Part shown: piece after piece, positions 22,780-32,994 of the stretch
Position numbering within the stretch: the first letter of the stretch is position 1
Layout: each line of letters begins with the position of its first letter
Assembly: GCA_014843695.1 (NCBI GenBank)
Contig: CM026398.1
Coordinates: 18,041,593 to 18,105,592 of the forward strand
DNA from: Archivesica marissinica
Taxonomy: Eukaryota; Mollusca; Bivalvia; Venerida; Vesicomyidae
Direction of reading: 5' to 3'
DNA: 64,000 bases
Program-made: the position numbers and the translations under genes
The notes under the pieces: model-generated
Seen by the model: the letters and a program-made list of their open reading frames with translations, nothing else
Databases searched by the model: none
Told to the model about the DNA's origin: nothing

Positions 22780-23615
22780 GGAAGTCGTGATAGCGCAGTG
22801 GTTGCGCGTTCGCTTCAGGTGTGAGAGGCCAGGAGTTCACCCCCAGTCGTAGTCGTGTGTACATAGGAAAGGCATTTAATTAAATTCCACATTTTCTCTG
22901 CGATCTCCCTCATGGCGATGGATTCCATCAGGAATGAGGTCTCCACATTTTCTCTTATATCTCCCTCATGGCGATGGATTCCATCAGGAATGAGGTCTCC
23001 ACATTTTCTCTTATATCTCCCTCATGGCGATGGATTCCATCAGGAATGAGGTCTCCACATTTTCTCTTCTATCTCCCTCATGGCAATGGATTCCATCAGG
23101 AATGAGGTCTCCACATTTTCTATTCTATCTCCCTCATGATGATGGAATCCATCAGGAATGAGGTCTCCACATTTTCTCTTATATCTCCCTCATGGCGATG
23201 GATTCCATCAGGAATGAGGTCTCCACATTTTCTCTTCTATCTCCCTCATGGCGATGGATTCCATCAGGAATGAGGTCTCCACATTTTCTCTTATATCTCC
23301 CTCATGGCAATGGATTCCATCAGGAATGAGGTCTCCACATTTTCTCTTCTATCTCCCTCATGGCAATGGATTCCATCAGGAATGAGGTCTCCACATTTTC
23401 TCTTATATCTCCCTCATGGCGATGGATTCCATCAGGAATGAGGTCTCCACATTTTCTCTTCTATCTCCCTCATGGCGATGGATTCCATCAGGAATGAGGT
23501 CTCCACATTTTCTATTCTATCTCCCTCATAGCGATGGATTCCATCAGGAATGAGGTCTCAAGATAGATTAAACTTGTTGTTCACATTGGAGCTAAAATAA
23601 ATTTGTATAAACTAA
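22780..23615 (+). mobile_element. SINE-1 with an internal 56-bp array
   Basis: Intact head (GAAGTCGTGATAGCGCAGTG, GGAGTTCACCCC) and tail (GAGCTAAAATAAATTTGTAT). Between them, 22886-23560 consists of about 12 tandem copies of one SINE segment: CCACATTTTCTCTTATATCT, CCCTCATGGCGATGGATTCC, ATCAGGAATGAGGTCT. A normal SINE-1 has this segment once. The element is therefore about 600 bp longer than its relatives, and the array was clearly born inside the SINE. Confidence 0.96.
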
Positions 23616-24167
23616 ACAATACTGTAACCGCTATCGATCAAAGCCTGTGTTTATGTCTTCTTGTATGTATGGATTTTACATTATGATAGTGATTTATAAG
23701 TACAAAGACATTATTCTTGAATTATTAAACCCTGAGAAACTTACATGGGAGACAAAGGTGAAAACAGTTATATGCTAATAAACATTACAGCCAAGAGCCA
23801 AGTTCAAGCCAGGGTTCAAGGGAAGGTAAAGGTGGACAATAGACATCATTTAAAAGAGTGTGTCCACCTCAAGATATAACAGATGGTGTTTACATTGTAT
23901 GGCTATCCAGCGTGACAGCTGTGACGGGGGTCATGTGACACGCCGTGTCCCGTTAGATCAATTATATCTTGCTTGCTTCATTGATCTGTTCCTTCACCTG
24001 TACTGCACACGAGTCTCGGTCCTTTGATCAATCAAATAAACAGCCCCCTTTTTCCCCTTAGGCGAGTGTCCTGTGGTTTACTCAAGCAATTTTAATAAGA
24101 ACATGCCAAAAGTGATGTATTATATTACGGTATAATTCTACCATGGCTGGGTATTTTGTTTATATAC
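23616..24167. other. Intergenic
   Basis: No recognised gene or element. Confidence 0.5.
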
Positions 24168-24169
24168 GC

Positions 24170-24395
24170 AAAAAACAGGAATTTAGTGTTTAAATCTGTA
24201 ATAAAACATGGTTTAGTGTTTAAATTTGTAATAAAACATGGTTTAGTGTTTCAATCTGTAATAAAACATGGTTTAGTGTTTAAATCTGTAATAAAACATG
24301 GTTAGTGTTTCAATCTGTAATAAAACATGGTTTAGTGTTTAAATCTGTAATAAAACATTGTTTAGTATTTAAATCTTTAATAAAACATGGTTTAA
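24170..24395. repeat. 30-bp tandem repeat, about 7.5 units
   Basis: Unit contains TTTAGTGTTTAAATCTGTAA and TAAAACATGG. Followed at about 24480-24520 by AGATATTTTGGTCATGTTAG. Both pieces recur, once each, at about 62466-62590, so the array expanded from a segment of a dispersed repeat. Confidence 0.92.
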
Positions 24396-24628
24396 TGAGT
24401 GACGTCAAAACATGGTGTCATTTTTTTCCACTAGCATTTTTGTAGTTTTGTGACATTAAATGTTTTAAATTAATTTTGCACTTTTTAGATATTTTGGTCA
24501 TGTTAGAATCTAAATAGGCAAATATAAACATGGTTTTTCTTTCAGTTATTTAATGGCGTAATGGTTTGCCGTTCTGAGCACCAGAATTAACCACTTAGAC
24601 CTATGGCCTGCATTGTTAATTCCTATGT

Positions 24629-24864
24629 GGAAGTCGTGATAGCGCAGTGTATGTGCGTTCGCTTCATATGCGAAAGGACCAGAATTCGAGCCCAGCTGTA
24701 GCCGTTACGATTGTGCCCTTTGGCAAGGCATTTAAATTCCACGTTGCCTCTTCTCTCTCCCTCGTGGCGATGGATTCCATCATGAATGAGATCTCGAGAG
24801 TGCTTAATATAAGTTGTAAGAACTTGTTTCGCAATCGAGCTAAACTAAATTTGTATAAACTAAC
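24629..24864 (+). mobile_element. SINE-1, near full-length
   Basis: GGAAGTCGTGATAGCGCAGT head, GAATTCGAGCCCAGC B box, CGTGGCGATGGATTCCATCA body, TTCGCAATCGAGCTAAACTA tail. Lightly diverged. Confidence 0.94.
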
Positions 24865-24976
24865 AGGAATATAATTTTAACTCCATAAATTATTTTATTA
24901 TATTTTTATTGTTACAGAATTAAGATATTTTTAATACAATTAGGCCATTGTAATTCATGCACTGTACAACTATTAA

Positions 24977-25226
24977 CCTTTCAACACTACAGATCTCTAA
25001 ATAGGCTTACAAAAAGTGTAGATCCAGTTGAGCCGTCTCATCAGGATCTTGCTTTCTGTCATGAGCCGGCTCATTTGGATCTACACTTTTTGCCAGTAAT
25101 ATTACTATTTTTAGACAAAATTACCCATTTTGATAAATGAACTGGTCTAAATGTAATTTTCTTATTAATTTATTGGTCTAAAAATAACATGCACAAGTCC
25201 ATGTCAGTTATTTGGTGTGGAATGAG
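24977..25226. mobile_element. TTAA MITE B, fold-back, about 250 bp
   Basis: TTAA at 24973-24976, then CCTTTCAACACTACAGATCT; ends TGGTGTGGAATGAG with TTAA at 25227-25230. Internal AAAAAGTGTAGATCCAGTTG faces CAACTGGATC-like sequence (GGATCTACACTTTTTGCC). A terminal fragment (CACCAGTCCATGTCAGTTAT) is duplicated at 25231-25276. Confidence 0.85.
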
Positions 25227-25276
25227 TTAAATATCCTGCACCAGTCCATGTCAGTTATTTGGTGTGGAATGGGTTA

Positions 25277-25723
25277 TAGAGCCATGTAATAGAAGTCTTA
25301 AAAACCCCATTCAAGACATACGGTATGTCTCGGCTTATGGATTTTACAGTACCAAACTACCAACAGCATACACAACAAAGCTATTAGAATACACAAAGGA
25401 AAATCCCCCCACTGCAGGCCCCACATATCAGCTGTCAGATCTAACAACATCTCACAAAGGGGGAAAACCTGACAACATGCTGACCTACTTCTATTTATAG
25501 ATCGAAATCAGCTGCCCATGAAAACTTCTCATTTGCTATTTAATTTCCGACTCTCATTTCTGAAACGTTAGCTTAAATGGATCGGTTATAGGTTGTTTAT
25601 ACCGCAATTTTAAGATATTAATTTCACGCTGGCGAAATTTAATATCCTACGCCTGCTGTGTACAATATATAACTGTCTTACATTCTGCTTGCTAAATTTG
25701 ACAATGGTTGTATACAGTAAAGG
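25277..25723. other. Intergenic
   Basis: The frame 25264-25500 (plus) starts inside the MITE fragment and has no domain. Nothing else recognised. Confidence 0.5.
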
Positions 25724-25726
25724 CAG

Positions 25727-26003
25727 GGTCAAGCTAGACCCAAATATTTGGGAGAAGTGAGAAAGCGGGCGATTGACTCATCCAATGGTATTATTTAATA
25801 TATTTCAACATAATAGGGTTACAGTACACAATATGACCATTAAACACAATATGAGACTAGAAGGAGTTCTCTACAAATGTATCATACTGGACAATATTTT
25901 GTCTGAACATTTTTTAGGGGGAAGGTGGTGCCACCTGGGGGGGGGGGGGGCGAAGTCGGGGTCCCAAGGGCGATTAATTTGCCCATGTCGAGAATAAGTC
26001 CTA
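25727..26003. mobile_element. MITE E, hAT-like termini
   Basis: Left end CAGGGTCAAGCTAGACCCAA; right half GGGTCCCAAGGGCGATTAAT ending in a degraded AATAAGTCCT. Shares GGGAGAAGTGAGAAAGCG with the copies at 8.1 and 28.6 kb. Contains a poly-G run at about 25937. Confidence 0.72.
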
Positions 26004-26049
26004 AAAAAGTTAACAGTTCAATTTAATACATGCAGTGAATACAATATGT

Positions 26050-26122
26050 CCCCGGATTAAAATAAATCGGACAAATTGGATTGAAATAAATCGGACAAAT
26101 TGGATTGAAATAAATCGGACAA
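26050..26122. repeat. 24-bp tandem repeat, 3 units
   Basis: AAATAAATCGGACAAATTGG plus ATTG, three nearly exact copies. Confidence 0.9.
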
Positions 26123-26346
26123 ATCTTAAAAGAACTTGAGCATGCTATGGAGCACCATGTCCACAAATGTAGATGCAATACAAAAATGTCTCCTTCGAGA
26201 ATTTGACTTTTTTGTTCTCTATTCTACATCAAACTACGTTACGTTACGTTGTATGAAAGTTGCTCAGTAACAATAACTTGTATCAGATTGCAGAGGGTGG
26301 TGTTACATAAACGTTGCATCTTGGGAGAGCCAGTCAAACAGGGAAA

Positions 26347-26504
26347 CGATTGTGCGCTTAGGCAAGGCATTTAAATTCCACGTTGCCTCTTCTCTCTTCC
26401 TCGTGGCGATGGATTCCATCAGGAATGAGGTCTCGAGAGTGATTAATATTAATAAGTTGAAAGAACTTGTTTCGCAATCAAGCTAAAATAAATTTGTATA
26501 AACT
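26347..26504 (+). mobile_element. SINE-1, 5'-truncated, with 11-bp target-site duplication
   Basis: Begins within the body (TTGTGCGCTTAGGCAAGGCA) and retains the tail. AAACAGGGAAA flanks it at 26336-26346 and 26505-26515, proving independent retrotransposition of a truncated copy. Confidence 0.92.
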
Positions 26505-26570
26505 AAACAGGGAAAGTAAGCAAGCTATGTTACAGCTCCTTCAAAATAGGGAGAAGTGTAAATTTAAGTA

Positions 26571-26731
26571 TACAGACAAACCTGTCGTAAGCATCCAGCC
26601 AAGGGAATCTCGGAAAGTGTTTATAGAGGTCGAATGTATAATAAAACATCATATTGGGAATCTGGAAACTGGCTGCTTAATGCAGGTTGGCTGCTTAATA
26701 CAGGTGACCGTTAATGCAGGTTTGACTGTAC
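26571..26731. mobile_element. MITE D, diverged
   Basis: ACAGACAAACCTGTCGTAAG to CAGGTTTGACTGTA inverted ends. Interior GGCTGCTTAATGCAGGTTGG and ATAGAGGTCGAATGTATAAT. Confidence 0.85.
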
Positions 26732-26773
26732 AGTGTTTTTTCCTTCACTTTGGGGAATGGGAGGGAAAATGTT

Positions 26774-26953
26774 AGTGATAGCGCGTTCACTTCAGGTGCG
26801 AATGGGCCAGAGCAAAGGCATTTAAAGTTCACGTTGCTTCTTCTCTCTCCCTCATGGTGATGGATTCCATCAGGAATGAGGCCTCGAGAGTGATTAATAT
26901 AAGTTGTAAGAACTTGATTCGCTATCGAGCAAAAATAAATTTGTATAAACTAA
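26774..26953 (+). mobile_element. SINE-1 with deletions in the head
   Basis: GTGATAGCGCGTTCACTTCA is followed closely by AGAGCAAAGGCATTTAAAG, so the B-box region is deleted. Body and tail are standard. Confidence 0.9.
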
Positions 26954-26957
26954 ATAC

Positions 26958-27084
26958 ACCGGGCAAGTAAAAGAACCAGGGATGCTTCTGGAATTGGAGC
27001 ATCTTCTATATTATTCACTATCCTCCAAACATATAAAATGACTAATATACATGTATACTTCTAGGGTCGACGATAAGTAAACAT
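26958..27084 (+). mobile_element. SINE-2, 5'-truncated, diverged
   Basis: GTAAAAGAACCAGGGATGCT, CACTATCCTCCAAACATATA and GTCGACGATAAGTAAAC follow the SINE-2 body and tail order. Lies directly after a SINE-1. Confidence 0.8.
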
Positions 27085-27136
27085 ATCCAAACAAAGCCCA
27101 TAGAAACTTACCCAGAGAATAGGTCTAGTGGACAGT

Positions 27137-27405
27137 TATGCTATGTTATATTTCGGGTTTTACGCCTGCATCAGCACCATTTTGGGCTATATCGCCGGCG
27201 GGCAGTTTACCTAACAACACCTTTCCTGGGCAGGCTCCAACGGTTAACCAGTACTTGGGTGCACCAACCTCCGTAAGAAACTGCCAACTTTTTCATATAA
27301 ATGAGACACGGTCTGAGTGGGGCTCGAACCCGTGACCATCAGTGATGATAGGTTACAGTGGTATACAAGTCAGTGACCTTAACCACTCGACCACGGAGGC
27401 AGACC
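27137..27405 (-). mobile_element. SINE-3, full-length, with 13-bp target-site duplication
   Basis: Reverse-strand copy with both promoter boxes (GAGTGGTTAAGGTCACTGAC, GGGTTCGAGCCCCAC). TCTAGTGGACAGT occurs at 27124-27136 and 27406-27418. The target lies in a roughly 55-bp tandem duplication (CACTGGCCATAGAAACTTAC and flank), so the target also occurs uninterrupted near 27460. Confidence 0.95.
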
Positions 27406-27534
27406 TCTAGTGGACAGTATCTGCTAGTCACTGGCCATAGAAACTTACCCAGAGAATAGGTCTAGTGGACAGTATCTGCTAGTCACTGGCCACTGATCCT
27501 CTTTTGCCTGAAAATATAACATAGCAAAACATAG

Positions 27535-28475
27535 TGAAAGCACATATCCAAAGCACATATCCAAAGCACATATCCAAAGCACATATCCAAAGCACATATC
27601 CAAAGCGTGCATATCCAAAGCACATATCCAAAGTGCATATCCAAAGCACATATCCAAGGCACATATCCAAGGCACATATCCAAAGCACATATCCAAAGCA
27701 CATATCCAAGGCACATATCCAAAGGGCATATCCAAAGTGCATATCCAAAGCACATATCCAAAGCACATATCCAATGCACATATCCAAAGCACATATCCAA
27801 AGCGTGCATATCCAAAGCACATATCCAAAGTGCATATCCAAAGCACATATCCAAGGCACATATCCAAGGCACATATCCAAAGCACATATCCAAAGCACAT
27901 ATCCAAAGCACATATCCAATGCACATATCCAAAGCACATATCCAAAGCGTGCATATCCAAAGCACATATCCAAAGTGCATATCCAAAGCACATATCCAAG
28001 GCACATATCCAAAGCACATATCCAAAGCACATATAGTATCCAAGGGCATATCCAAAGTGCATATCCAAAGTGCATATCCAAAGCACATATCCAAAGCACA
28101 TATCCAAAGCACATATCCAAAGCACATATCCAAAGCATATCCAAGCGCATATCAAAGCACATATCCAAGCACATATCCAAAGGGCATATCCAAAGTGCAT
28201 ATCCAAAGCACATATCCAAAGTGCATATCCAAAGTGCATATCCAAAGCACATATCCAAAGGGCATATCCAAAGTGCATATTCAAAGCACATATCCAAAGT
28301 GCATATCCAAAGCACATATCCAAAGGGCATATCCAAAGCACATATCCAAAGCACATATCCAAAGCACATATCCAAAGCACATATCCAAAGCACATATCCA
28401 AAGTGCATATCCAAAGCACATATCCAAAGTGCATATCCAAAGCACATATCCAAAGCACATATCCAAAGCACATAA
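27535..28475. repeat. 13-bp minisatellite, about 72 units
   Basis: Unit ACATATCCAAAGC with variants GCATATCCAAAGT, ATCCAAGGC and GCGTGCATATCC. Three units make 39 bp (13 codons), which keeps several frames open on both strands; six such frames exist, giving repeats like KHISKAHIQSTYP or FGYVLWICALDMC. Both sides are flanked by ACATAGCAAAACATAGTGAA (about 27518 and 28527), suggesting expansion within a pre-existing duplication. Variants recur in blocks (GCGTGC at about 27606, 27804 and 27949). Confidence 0.96.
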
Positions 28476-28565
28476 AAATTATCCACTCTAATATTTATAT
28501 TCAAATAGGTCATTGTAAATTAATATAACATAGCAAAACATAGTGAAAGCATACATCCACTGCGT

Positions 28566-28795
28566 GGCTCATTCTAGAGGGCGACATATGCGAAGTAGTC
28601 GCCCTTGCGACACTGACTTCGCCCCCTGGTAGCACAACTTCTATAGAAAACAAAAATATTTCAAAAATGTTTTTTTACAATTTTCATACAAAATATTGTT
28701 TAGTAAAGCACTCCTATTCAAATATTGTATTTAATGGTCATAATCGCGCGCTTTCTCACTTCTCCTAAAAATGTGGGTCTAGCTTGAGCCCTACA
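28566..28795. mobile_element. MITE E, reverse orientation
   Basis: GGCTCATTCTAGAGGGCGAC at the left, GTGGGTCTAGCTTGAGCCCT at the right; interior CGCGCTTTCTCACTTCTCC. Sequence similar to CTAATATTTATATTCAAATA lies on both sides of it (about 28490 and 28800). Confidence 0.78.
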
Positions 28796-29165
28796 ATGTA
28801 ATATTTATATTGAAATAGGTTATTGTCAATTAATTGCTAGTTTTCATCACAATTTTTCTAAACAAATGAAAATATGGGCAAGACAATAATCTATTTTGTT
28901 CATATATTAGCTAAAAGCCCAACTAAAAAATTCTGAGAAACATCACCGTATCCACAGATAGAGATGAGGTAGTAATTAAGATAAACATGTTTATGTCCGT
29001 GTAAGTATATGTAAGTGAATGTTTGTTTACAAACAGTCTGTGGCACATTTCTGACAAATACCCTAAATATCTTCAACATTTTCCAGAAATATACCAAAGT
29101 GACTTGGAAACGTTTGTCTATTGCTCAATGCTGTTGGATAAAAAACATTCTTTGGAGATATAAGT
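28796..29165. other. Intergenic
   Basis: No recognised gene or element. Short overlapping frames on both strands lack domains. Confidence 0.5.
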
Positions 29166-29167
29166 CA

Positions 29168-29372
29168 TCGCTTCAGGTGCGAAAGGCCTATGCACTCAAG
29201 CCCCACTGGAGCCGTTATGATTGTGTCCTTAGGCAAGGCATTTAAATTCCATGCTGCCTCTTCTCTCTCCCTCGTGGCGATGGATTCCATCAGGAATGAG
29301 GTCTCGAGAGTAATTAATATAAGTTGTAAGAACTTGTTTCGCAATCGAGCTAAAATAAATTTGTATAAACTA
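29168..29372 (+). mobile_element. SINE-1, slightly 5'-truncated
   Basis: Begins in the anticodon-arm region (CGCTTCAGGTGCGAAAGG), and the B box is altered (GCACTCAAGCCCCACTGG). Body and tail intact. Confidence 0.92.
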
Positions 29373-29385
29373 AGTCTTTGGTTAA

Positions 29386-29589
29386 CCCTTTCAACCCCAC
29401 AGGCCTCTAAATAGGCTTATGAAAAGTGTAGATCCAGGATCTGCACTTTTTTGCCAGTACTAATTATTACTATATTTAGATAAAATTACCCATTTTGATA
29501 AATGAACTTCTAAAGGTAATTTTCTTATTAATTTATTGGTCTAAAAATATCATGCACCAGTCCATGTCAGTTACTTGGGGTTGAATGGG
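29386..29589. mobile_element. TTAA MITE B, complete, 204 bp
   Basis: CCCTTTCAACCCCACAGGCC to TTACTTGGGGTTGAATGGG, flanked by TTAA at 29382-29385 and 29590-29593. Interior AGTGTAGATCCAGGATCTGC, ACTTTTTTGCC is a compact palindrome. A roughly 45-bp repeat (TTAATATAGCAAATATGTAT, ACTAGGTGATTA) follows it to about 29730. Confidence 0.9.
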
Positions 29590-29812
29590 TTAATATAGCA
29601 AATATGTATACTAGGTGATTACAACGTTAATATAGCAAATATGTATACTAGGTGATTAAAACTTTAAAGATTACAATTTATGTATACTAGGTGATTACAA
29701 CTTTAAAGATTACAATTTATGTAACTACAACTTTTCTATTAAATTTCAATATTTGAGAAGCATAAATTAAAATTAGTTTTATTTCTCCAATTTCTCTGCG
29801 TGTTTTATGTTT

Positions 29813-30045
29813 ATTTATCATCGCTATCGGTTACCCATATGAGCGACGCGACGCCTCCTGAAGAGATTGTCATTTTAGATTTTTGGAGGATAGTGCAATA
29901 ATACAGACAGAGACCCATTCCAGAGTCTCCTCTGGTTCTTTTACGTGCATGGTGTACAGCACCGACATGAGACCCGGTTTAAAGTCCCAACTGAAAGACT
30001 GTTATTTTTATTAGGGTCAGACGGGGGGGGAGTCGAACCTGCGAT
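29813..30045 (-). mobile_element. SINE-2, head truncated at the B box
   Basis: Reverse-strand tail and body complete (CTATCGGTTACCCATATGAG, CAGAGTCTCCTCTGGTTCTT). Stops at GTCGAACCTGCGATT, so the A box is absent. A G-run precedes the B box, as in the 5104 copy. Confidence 0.9.
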
Positions 30046-30683
30046 TTGAAGAACAAAATGTTAATACTCATAAAAAGAGACTTTTAAAAGGCAGGTTCAA
30101 ACTAAAGCAAACGTGATCGCTTGTGCGACCCATCATGAAATCGTGACAACTTCTGCTCGCATCAACGACATAATACTAAACATTGCTGTAAATGTTTTAC
30201 GCCAACTAAAATGTTTGTATTCGCTTGTGAATGCAGTTATATATGCCTGTAACATGCATGACCGTGTCGCATGCATTATTGCAACAGGATGTGTAAGACA
30301 AGCTATTAACTTATGAGGCTCCCATTACAACTACCTTTACAACTGCTGAAAACTTTCTCTTACATAATTAACTGTGCTTTCATAATTATAAATCTTCCTT
30401 ATTGTAATTAGGTGGAAAAAATGGGTTTTCTGACAAGCTCAACAAAATAATTTATGACTAATGCAATTTGCTTGTTTATGTTGGATTCAATTTTTTTATT
30501 TTGGAAAATTGATTGGAAAATAGGTTTTTAATAACAAAAATAGTTTCCAAGTTTTGCATTTACAATATCATATAATTGTATTATAAAAAATAAAAGTTTG
30601 TCTCCCTTTGAAATATGGCTTTCGACACATATTACCGTTAAGTTACCAAACTGTGGTGCTACTGGGACAATTTTATGTATTAT
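30046..30683. other. Intergenic, AT-rich
   Basis: The frame 30113-30316 (plus) shows no domain. Nothing else recognised. Confidence 0.5.
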
Positions 30684-30687
30684 TTAA

Positions 30688-31180
30688 CCCTTTCCTTCAT
30701 AGAGATTTAGGTTAATATAATATTATATCGCCATACAAATGACAGCCATTTAGCTACCATGTAGTGGATAAGTAGTCGCCATATCTATCCCACCTCCATA
30801 GCTATTACTGGGACTACATGAGATTATGGCTTTTATTATGAACATTGGTTTGGCTACTACATTGTCAATGTATGTCGTATTGGTAATGGCATCAAGAGGT
30901 GCTTCTATGAGGGAAAGGGTTCATTATGAACATTGGATTGGCTACTACATTGTCAATGTATGTCGTATAGGTAATGGCGTCAAGAGGTGCTTCTATGAGG
31001 GAAAGGGTTCATTATGAACATTGGATTGGCTACTACATTGTCAATGTATGTCGTATAGGTAATGGCGTCAAGAGGTGCTTCTATGAGGGAAAGGGTTTAT
31101 GAACATTGGTTTGGCTACTACATTGTCAATGTATGTCGTATAGGTAATGGCGTCAAGAGGTGCTTCTATGAGGGAAAGGG
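30688..31180. mobile_element. TTAA MITE C with its right end tandemly repeated
   Basis: TTAA at 30684-30687 then CCCTTTCCTTCATAGAGATT; ends CTATGAGGGAAAGGG with TTAA at 31181-31184. The terminal 85-90 bp (GAACATTGGATTGGCTACTA ... CTATGAGGGAAAGGGTT) is present four times in tandem, so four copies of the right terminus lie in a row. Related element at 52961. Confidence 0.9.
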
Positions 31181-31184
31181 TTAA

Positions 31185-31468
31185 CTTGTTTAAGATTGCT
31201 TGTTCTACACATTCAATGCAAGCTTGATGAGGACAGCTCATGAACTGATGCCTGGTTATTGGCATTCATTCTGATTACACTAGAAATGTTATGAGTTGTT
31301 GACATATACATCACAACAGCACAGGTCACATCATGACTCTCTAGGGCACACCTTAGTCCCAAACACTCACAATATGATTTATAAATTAATTGCTTGTTTA
31401 CATTGCTTGTTTCACTTCTTTTCTGCAGAATAAAAACAATGGAACAATTTGTCATATAATTACAGTCA
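31185..31468. other. Intergenic
   Basis: No recognised feature. Confidence 0.5.
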
Positions 31469-31501
31469 TCGTCGTCGTCGTCATCATCATATCATCAACA
31501 T

Positions 31502-31563
<62 letters not shown>
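31469..31563. repeat. (ATC)n microsatellite
   Basis: Starts CGTCGTCGTCGTC, then an almost pure ATC tract with two small interruptions. It creates a poly-His stretch in one plus frame, which is incidental. Confidence 0.97.
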
Positions 31564-31689
31564 AGTTTTCTAAATGATAAATCCATAAAATATAATATTT
31601 AAAACATCAAGAACAAATGATGTCTTACACAGTTGATTAACACCCAAAATACATGCATCTGTCTTCGAAACAAATATCTTAATATGAGA

Positions 31690-32392
31690 GTAAAAGAAGA
31701 GTCATCATTGAGACATGTATTGTTTGGAACTGAGAATGTAAGGGGAAGTTATCATTGAGACATGTATTGTTTGGAACTGAGAATGTAAAGGGAAGTCATC
31801 ACTGAGACATGTATTGTTCGGGACTGAGAATGTAAGGGGAAGTTATCATTGAGACATGTATTGTTCGGGACTGAGAATGTAATGGGAAGTCATCATTGAG
31901 ACATGTATTGTCCAGAACTGAGAATGTAAGGGGAAGTTATCATTGAGACATGTATTGTTCAGAACTGAGAATGTAAGGGGCAGTTATCATTGAGACATGT
32001 ATTGTTCAGAACTGAGAATGTAAGGGGCAGTTATCATTGAGACATGTATTGTTCAGAACTGAGAATGTAAGGGGAAGTTATCATTGAGACATGTATTGTT
32101 CAGAACTGAGAATGTAAAGGGAAGTCATCACTGAGACATGTATTGTTCAGAACTGAGAATGTAAAGGGAAGTCATCACTGAGACATGTATTGTTCGGAAC
32201 TGAGAATGTAAGGGGAAGTTATCATTGAGACATGTATTGTTCAGAACTGAGAATGTAAGGGGAAGTTATCATTGAGACATGTATTGTTCAGAACTGAGAA
32301 TGTAAGGGGAAGTTATCACTGAGACATGTATTGTTCGGAACTGAGAATGTAAGGGGCAGTTATCATTGAGACATGTCATTTCGGAACTGAAA
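31690..32392. repeat. 47-bp minisatellite, about 15 units
   Basis: Unit: ATCATTGAGACATGTATTGT, TCAGAACTGAGAATGTAAGG, GGAAGTT. Variants TTTGG/TTCGG/TTCAG and GGAAGTC/GGCAGTT mark sub-blocks. The last unit is decayed (GACATGTCATTTCGGAACTG). Confidence 0.95.
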
Positions 32393-32766
32393 ATGCAGTA
32401 ATTTACTTCTGCAAGCCTGCATCATGTATCGGTGGTGCATTATGTCAATAACCCACTGTTTCCAGTCAGATCTGGTACCTCCATCTTGTCACCGTTAAGC
32501 TGTAGCTCTGAGGTTAGCAAGCATAAATGGAAAACCGTATGTCCGTACAACACTTATTGATATATCCCACACATCAAAGAGATGTAGGTGCTTTGTGATT
32601 TATAGCTGTGGTATAGTCGATGAGGGTTGAACAGTTACTGTCATTGTTACACATCATTTGCATATTGTGGCGTAACAAATCATAGCAAAATATAATGTCC
32701 GTGGATCATTTAGGCATGTTTTTATTGGAATTGCTATTATATGACCAGGACACTGTAGTACAGTTC
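32393..32766. other. Intergenic
   Basis: No recognised gene or element. Confidence 0.5.
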
Positions 32767-32959
32767 TACAGTCAAACCTGTGTTAGTGGTCTCCTCTATT
32801 AAGCAGCCACCCTGTATTAAGCAGCCAACCTGCATTAAGCAGCCAGTTTCCCAATATGTTGTTTTATTATACATTTGACCTCTATTAAGCAGCCACCTGT
32901 GCTAAGCAGCCACTTTTTGTGATTCCCTTGACTGGCTACTTAAGGCAGGATTGACTGTA
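32767..32959. mobile_element. MITE D, complete, TA-flanked
   Basis: TA then CAGTCAAACCTGTGTTAGTG; right end GGCAGGATTGACTG then TA. Interior carries repeated AAGCAGCCA motifs (TGTATTAAGCAGCCAACCTG). TA duplication and CAGTC-type ends fit Tc1/mariner MITEs. It contains the uninterrupted GACCTCTATTAAGCAGCCAC that serves as the empty site for the insertion at 11473. Confidence 0.92.
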
Positions 32960-32994
32960 CATCTTGTGAAATGTTAGCACGATACAACAATACT

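Noticed and set aside
27445..28513. Long open frames on both strands through the 13-bp array
   Set aside because: At least six overlapping frames exist; all are by-products of a stop-poor 13-bp unit.
31390..31602. Poly-His protein
   Set aside because: The His run is translation of the (ATC)n microsatellite; no other coding evidence.
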